From: CATOSD01 sp965203135
GTDB taxonomy: Bacteria > Chloroflexota > Dehalococcoidia > Lucifugimonadales > CATOSD01
DNA length: 64,000 nt
Assembly: GCA_965203135.1 (NCBI GenBank)
Contig: CBDBBO010000001.1
Location: 1,612,001 to 1,676,000, forward strand
Direction: 5' to 3'
Below the pieces are notes generated by a model. It saw only the letters and a list, made by a program, of their open reading frames with translations, ran no database searches and had not been told where the DNA came from. The stretch's first letter is position 1. Every line of letters starts with the position of its first letter. The translations under genes and the position numbers were made by a program. Shown piece by piece: positions 60,007-64,000 of the stretch.

Positions 60007-62352
60007 CTACTGGCCCTGGATGAGCCGCCACACCTTTTCGGGCTTGGCGGGCATGTCGAGGTGGCGCACGCCGAACGGCGACAGCGCGTCGACCACGGCG
60101 TTGATCACCGCGGGGGAGGCGGCGATGGTGCCGGTCTCGCCCGCGCCCTTCACGCCGAGCGGGTTGGCCGGCGACGGCGTGACCGTGCGCCCGGTCTCGA
60201 ACGAGGGCAGGTTCTCGGCCTTGGGGATGGCGTAGTCCAGCATGCTGCCGGTGATGAGCTGCGCGTCGTCGTCGTAGACGCCCTCCTCCAGCAGCGCCTG
60301 GCCGATGCCCTGGGCCACGCCGCCGTGCACCATGCCGTCCACGATCATCGGGTTTATCACGTTGCCCACGTCGTCCACCGCCACGTAGCGCAGCACCTGG
60401 GTGTCGCCGGTGTCCGGGTCCACCTCCACCGTGCAGATGTGGGTGCCGAACGGCCAGGTGAAGTTCTGCGGGTCGAATATGCTGGTGGCCTCCAGGCCCG
60501 GCTCCAGCCCCTCGGGCAGGCCGTCGTACCAGTACGACGCCAGTGCGATCTCCTGGAACGTCTTGGCCTCGGCGGGCGCGCCCTGCACGAATAGCTTGCC
60601 GTCCTCGTACACCACGTCCTCGGGCGCCGCCTCAAGCAGGTGGGCGGCTATGCGCCGCGCCTTGTCCTTGATCTTGGCCGCGCTCATGTGGATGGCCGTG
60701 CCGCCGACCACCGCGCTGCGGCTGCCGAACGTTCCCGTGCCCTGCTGCACCTGCGCGGTGTCGCTCTCGACCACTTCCACGTCCTCGACGGGAATGCCGA
60801 ACTCGGCGGCGGCGAGCTGCGCGAAGGTGGTCTCGTGGCCCTGGCCGTGCCCGGACGAGCCGCTGTACACCGTGACCTTGCCGGTGGGGTGCACCCGCAC
60901 CAGCGCGCTCTCCCACACGCCCGCCCTGGCGCCCAGGGCGTAGGCGACCGCGGACGGCGCCATGCCGCATATCTCCACGTAGGTGGACAGCCCGACTCCC
61001 AGGTAGCGGCCCTGCTTGCGGGCCTCCGCCTGCTCCTTGCGGAAGTCGTCGTAGCCGATCATGCCCAGCGCCTTGTCCAGCGCCGCCTCGTAGTCGCCGC
61101 TGTCGTAGCTAACGCCCGTGGCGACCTCGTGGCCGTCGCTGAAGGCGGGAATCAGGTTCTTGCGGCGCACCTCCGCCGGGTCCATGCCTATCTCGGCGGC
61201 GAACAGGTCCAGCATCCGCTCGACGATGTAGGTGGCCTCGGGGCGGCCCGCGCCGCGGTAGGCGTCCACCGGCGTGGTGTGCGTGAACACTCCGATGACC
61301 TTGCACTGTATGTTCGGGATGGTGTACGGGCCTACGAGCATAAGCCCGAACAGGTAGGTGGGAATAGCGGGCGCGAAGGTGGACAGGTACGCGCCCATGT
61401 TGGCGTACACCGTGCCGCCCAGTCCGGTTATCGTGCCGTCGCGGTTGCCCGTTATCTCCCAGTCGCCGATGTGGTCGCGTCCGTGCGTGGTGGCGAGGAA
61501 GTTCTCCTGGCGGCCCTCGACCCACTTGATGGGCTTGGCGAGGTCCTTGGCGATGACGAAGGCGATGACCTCCTCGGCGTACAGGTAGAGCTTGCTGCCG
61601 AATCCGCCGCCCACGTCGGGGGCGATGACCCGTATCTGGTGCTCGGGGTGGCCGGTGACCAGCGCGAGCAGCAGGCGGACCAGGTGGGGGATCTGCGACG
61701 ACGTCCAGAGCGTGACCTGGTTGGTGCCGGGGTTGAAGTCGGCGATGACCGCCCGGCCCTCCATCGAGTTGGGGATGAGGCGCTGGTTGACGATGCGCTG
61801 CGATACGCGCACCTCGGACTCGCTCGCGGCCTGGCCAACGTCACCGCCGCCGACCTCCCACTCAAAGCCGACGTTGTTCTCGACCTCGTCGTGTACCAGC
61901 GGCGCGCCGTCCTTGGTGGCCTCCTCGGCGTTCGCGACCGCGTCCAGCGGCTCGTAGTCCACGTCCACTAGCTCGGCGGCGTCGGCGGCTGCCGCCGCGT
62001 CGGTGGCCACCACGGCCGCGACCGCGTCACCCACGCAGCGCACCTTGCCGACGGCGAGCGGCGGATGCGGTACCTCCTTGGTGTCCGGCACCACCCAGCC
62101 GCAGATGAGGCTGCCGAGTTGGTCGGCGAGCTGTTCACCGGTGTAGACGGCCACCACGCCGTCGGCGGCTTCCGCGGCGGAGGTGTCCACTCCATTGATG
62201 TTCGCGTGGGCGTAGGGGCTCCGCACCAGCGCGAGGTGCAGCATGCCCACCATCTTGATGTCATCGACGTAGGTGCCCTGACCCGATATGAGCCTGGGGT
62301 CTTCGCGCCGCTTGATGCTCGCGCCGAAAGGGGAAGTGGTCGAAGTGGTCAT
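60007..62352 (-). CDS. Xanthine dehydrogenase/CoxL-family molybdopterin-binding subunit, form II-like
   Basis: 781 residues. Active-site loop AYRGAGRPEATY, the form II signature (form I CO dehydrogenase has AYxCSFR). Molybdopterin contacts in GGGFGSKLYL and GSSGHGQGHETTFAQ; C-terminal GVKGAGETGTIAASPAVINA holds the catalytic Glu. Oxidises CO or an aldehyde/heteroaromatic compound, not certainly CO. The iron-sulfur and FAD subunits are not in the window. The downstream small gene and coxG form its operon. Confidence 0.93.
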   Translation of the reverse strand: MTTSTTSPFGASIKRREDPRLISGQGTYVDDIKMVGMLHLALVRSPYAHANINGVDTSAAEAADGVVAVYTGEQLADQLGSLICGWVVPDTKEVPHPPLAVGKVRCVGDAVAAVVATDAAAAADAAELVDVDYEPLDAVANAEEATKDGAPLVHDEVENNVGFEWEVGGGDVGQAASESEVRVSQRIVNQRLIPNSMEGRAVIADFNPGTNQVTLWTSSQIPHLVRLLLALVTGHPEHQIRVIAPDVGGGFGSKLYLYAEEVIAFVIAKDLAKPIKWVEGRQENFLATTHGRDHIGDWEITGNRDGTITGLGGTVYANMGAYLSTFAPAIPTYLFGLMLVGPYTIPNIQCKVIGVFTHTTPVDAYRGAGRPEATYIVERMLDLFAAEIGMDPAEVRRKNLIPAFSDGHEVATGVSYDSGDYEAALDKALGMIGYDDFRKEQAEARKQGRYLGVGLSTYVEICGMAPSAVAYALGARAGVWESALVRVHPTGKVTVYSGSSGHGQGHETTFAQLAAAEFGIPVEDVEVVESDTAQVQQGTGTFGSRSAVVGGTAIHMSAAKIKDKARRIAAHLLEAAPEDVVYEDGKLFVQGAPAEAKTFQEIALASYWYDGLPEGLEPGLEATSIFDPQNFTWPFGTHICTVEVDPDTGDTQVLRYVAVDDVGNVINPMIVDGMVHGGVAQGIGQALLEEGVYDDDAQLITGSMLDYAIPKAENLPSFETGRTVTPSPANPLGVKGAGETGTIAASPAVINAVVDALSPFGVRHLDMPAKPEKVWRLIQGQ

Positions 62353-62499
62353 GCCGTCCTCCTTGCTGAGCCTGTGTAGTCAGTCGTGGCACGAACCGAG
62401 GAGCCGCTCGACGCTGGCGGGCGGACCGCCAACGAGAAGGAAGAAAATGCCCCCGGTCGTGTAGTTTGACACTGTATCGCACTGCGCCATTCAAGGCAA

Positions 62500-62770
62500 G
62501 CTGGCCCCGGCCCCCGAGCCGTCATTCCGGCCCCCAGCTGTCATTCCGGCCCCCGAGCCGGAATCTATGGCGGTGAGGCCGCCACTAGCCCACGCCGTTC
62601 GTGCCATTCCGAGCGTAGCGCAGCGGAGCCGAGGAATCTAAAGCGGTCGATGTTGACAGCCTTGGGTACTGAGAAAAAGCGCTGAAGTCAGTAGTCAGAC
62701 TTGGCTTATCCAGCGTCGATGTAATGCAAAACCTTTGGATTCCTCGGCAAGCTCGGAATGACATGGCAAT
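62500..62770. repeat. Cluster of extragenic repeats
   Basis: Two complete GTCATTCCGGCCCCC units (62521-62539, 62540-62559) and a partial one before them lie in tandem. Then CATTCCGAGC...CCGAGGAATCT (about 62612-62641) and GGATTCCTCGGCAAGCTCGGAATGAC (about 62737-62762) form an inverted pair with about 95 nt between. The whole 62353-62979 gap has no gene other than the vapC remnant. Confidence 0.75.
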
Positions 62771-62855
62771 CGGAATGGCATGGCAAAAGAGGGGAGTCCT
62801 GCGGTAACCCAGCCAGTTGTTCGGCTTAGGCCAGAATCTCCGATACCTACCCCTG

Positions 62856-63002
62856 TCAGCCCTCGCAGGGGGAAGAGCCTGCCCTGAGCCTTGTCGAATG
62901 GGTTAGAGCCTGCCCTGAGCGCAGCCGAAGGGATGGGGGGTGAGGTAGCCCGCCGGCGGCGTAGATGGGAACGTTGGCGTCAATGAAGACCGCCGGGCTC
63001 AT
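62856..63002 (-). pseudogene. vapC (PIN toxin) truncated after its first strand by an extragenic repeat
   Basis: The ATG at 63002 opens SPAVFIDANVPIYAAGG, the first strand and acidic residue of a PIN domain, and then runs straight into the repeat (HPPSLRLRSGQAL...) until a stop at 62856. Only about 20 of 130 residues are PIN. It overlaps the upstream antitoxin end by 23 nt, as in intact vapBC operons. The repeat insertion or recombination has destroyed the toxin. Confidence 0.72.
62860..62940. repeat. GAGCCTGCCCTGAGC double extragenic repeat
   Basis: CCCTCGCAGGGGGAAGAGCC, then two copies of GAGCCTGCCCTGAGC (about 62874-62888 and 62906-62920) each followed by a CGAA/GCCGAAGGGATGG tail. It is inserted in the vapC reading frame. 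Confidence 0.85.
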
Positions 63003-63228
63003 GGGCGGCCTCCAACTCGCCGGAGAGGGTGTCCGGGTCAGGCGGGTCCTCCACGTTCAACCCTATCAACCGCTCAATCGCCTGCCTCCGGCGCGCACGG
63101 ACGATGTCCTCATAGGCGTCATCGATCAGGCATCGCACCACGTCGGAGATGGGGATGCCTCTCTCTTCGACAAGCTCCTCCAGCCGGCGCCGGCGCTCCG
63201 CGTCGAGCCGTACGTCCAGACGCGCCAT
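62980..63228 (-). CDS. Ribbon-helix-helix antitoxin (VapB/CopG-like)
   Basis: 82 residues. MARLDVRLDAERRRRLEELV with the strand-helix core, then GIPISDVVRCLIDDAYEDI and a charged C-terminus typical of antitoxin tails. Its toxin partner at 63002 is truncated, so the antitoxin appears to be an orphan. Upstream lies a 440-nt repeat-rich gap. Confidence 0.8.
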   Translation of the reverse strand: MARLDVRLDAERRRRLEELVEERGIPISDVVRCLIDDAYEDIVRARRRQAIERLIGLNVEDPPDPDTLSGELEAAHEPGGLH

Positions 63229-63318
63229 CTCATCCTCCCTGTACGGATAGTAGTGTGCGGAGCTCAGTATGCGGCGGGCGACGCCCCTCTGTCAATATCC
63301 GGCCGCGGGGCGAGCAGG

Positions 63319-63433
63319 GCCTTTCGATTATCGTGCCGCTGCGACGTTTTCTCGCCTTGTCATGCTGAGCCTGTCGAAGCATCTTAGACCCTTCGGCTAC
63401 GCTCAGGGTGGCAGAAGGGGACAATCGAAAGGC
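63319..63433. repeat. Small element with 11-bp inverted ends and inner palindrome
   Basis: GCCTTTCGATT (63319-63329) and AATCGAAAGGC (63423-63433) are exact reverse complements. Between them is CATGCTGAGCCTGTCGAAGC and its partial complement CTTCGGCTACGCTCAGGGTG (about 63361-63410). Looks like a MITE-like or extragenic palindromic element. The rest of 63229-63669 holds no gene. Confidence 0.75.
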
Positions 63434-63669
63434 TCTGGAAAATTGCGCGATGATGTGGCGCGCGCGGTGTCTCTTCTGCTATACTGGCCGACGTGCCCGG
63501 ACGCTATTGATACTGCATATCGACAGGAAATAGAATCCGGCGGCGTTTACGGGTATTCGGAGCGTAAGTTCGCGGCTCGTCTCCGCCCTAAAATGATATT
63601 TTGTCTCATAAAATCGGCCGGACGGCCACACGCGCGACGCCATCGCGCTGAGAGAGGAACTCGGGACCC

Positions 63670-64000
63670 ATGATCGACGCCATTCGCAACGCAACCCGCA
63701 CCTTCACGCCCTCCACGCGGCGGGGCCTGACCCTGGCCGCCCTCGCCGTCGCCCTGCTGGCGGCGTTCCTCGCCCCCCCCCCCCCCCCGCGCAGGCGCAG
63801 GCTTCCCTCCCCCACGACCTGTCCCTCACCTTCCGGCACGGCTTATCCGGCTTAGAAGGTGGGCGGTGGATATTCACCCTGACCAACGAGGGCCAACAAC
63901 ACGCCCACAGCGGGCAGGTCAGGGTTTCATTCCGTCGCCACTTGGGAGGCGACGTTGTGATTGCAGAACGCTTCGGTATTGACGAGGAGTTTGGGAAGTT
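63670..64000 (+). pseudogene. Secreted protein frameshifted at a poly-C tract, 3' end beyond the window
   Basis: From ATG at 63670 the product starts MIDAIRNATRTFTPSTRRGL and continues with a hydrophobic signal segment TLAALAVALLAAFLA. After the C tract the same frame quickly stops at 63853. The frame one base over reads AQAQASLPHDLSLTFRHGL, then GGRWIFTLTNEGQQ and continues to the window end, giving a normal signal-peptide cleavage (AQA) and mature secreted domain. Adding one C or removing two restores it. Confidence 0.7.
63773..63788 (+). repeat. 16-C homopolymer tract inside a signal peptide
   Basis: Sixteen C at 63773-63788, at the end of the signal peptide coding region. Prone to slipped-strand mispairing; acts as a potential phase-variation switch or marks an assembly error. 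Confidence 0.9.

Noticed and set aside
62353..62979. Possible small genes in the repeat cluster
   Set aside because: All frames are short and made of repeat sequence; only the vapC remnant is supported.

Overview
This is a GC-rich bacterial chromosome window with no rRNA and one tRNA. Several class III CoA-transferases, an acyl-CoA dehydrogenase, amidohydrolase and PHP hydrolases, aerobic CO dehydrogenase-like (Cox) proteins and a dense family of CACCCCCATCC-type extragenic repeats suggest an uncultured Chloroflexota lineage (SAR202/Dehalococcoidia-like). That placement is an inference from gene content, because no phylogenetic marker is present. Most genes are ordinary metabolism and housekeeping: riboflavin synthesis (ribD, ribE, ribBA, ribH), dcd, lgt, thrC, selB, crcB, meaB, thiolase and tRNA-Gly(CCC).

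Layout. 1-8270: a cut-off quinone-reductase-type dehydrogenase, a broken HSDR_N fragment, an SPFH-like protein, three PaREP1/HEPN-like small proteins, and an enoyl-CoA hydratase, two CoA-transferases and an SDR. 8321-14798: a restriction-modification operon of helicase-nuclease, PIN protein and DNA methyltransferase. 14840-18120: alpha/beta hydrolase, CoxE-like VWA protein, MeaB. 18282-27462: a dcd-ribD / ribE-ribBA-ribH riboflavin locus interrupted by a 460-bp inverted-copy repeat, a 1015-aa internally duplicated lipoprotein and a DNA adenine methylase. 27553-35929: CrcB, acyl-CoA dehydrogenase, HepT overlapping a thioredoxin reductase with an unusual C-terminal domain, aminotransferase, PHP hydrolase, threonine synthase, thiolase. 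36018-38373: two gap-free copies of an unrecognised two-gene module around a phosphatase gene. 38462-45311: selB and a NurA-GNAT-(MNT-HepT)-HAS-barrel-HerA cluster. 45325-52138: amidohydrolase, metallopeptidase, aldolase, tRNA-Gly, four small zinc-ribbon membrane proteins in an ABAB order, lgt and a Tes-like radical SAM enzyme. 52416-59099: an operon with two ferritin-like diiron paralogues and two SCP2-like paralogues, FmdB and Lin0512 proteins, a BrnT-like toxin with a doubled antitoxin, acetamidase and alpha/beta hydrolase. 59166-64000: CoxG / small protein / CoxL-like cluster, a VapBC whose toxin is cut by an extragenic repeat, and a secreted protein frameshifted at a 16-C tract.

The recurring theme is HEPN-type and toxin-antitoxin-type proteins (PaREP1 x3, HepT x2, the duplicated pair, PIN x2, BrnT-like) and short local duplications. 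The best candidates for something undescribed are the duplicated TTGCCTGA-coupled gene pair at 36018-38373, the thioredoxin reductase carrying what looks like a degenerate MNT antitoxin domain next to HepT (29204-30809), and the HerA-NurA cluster that encloses an MNT-HepT fusion.
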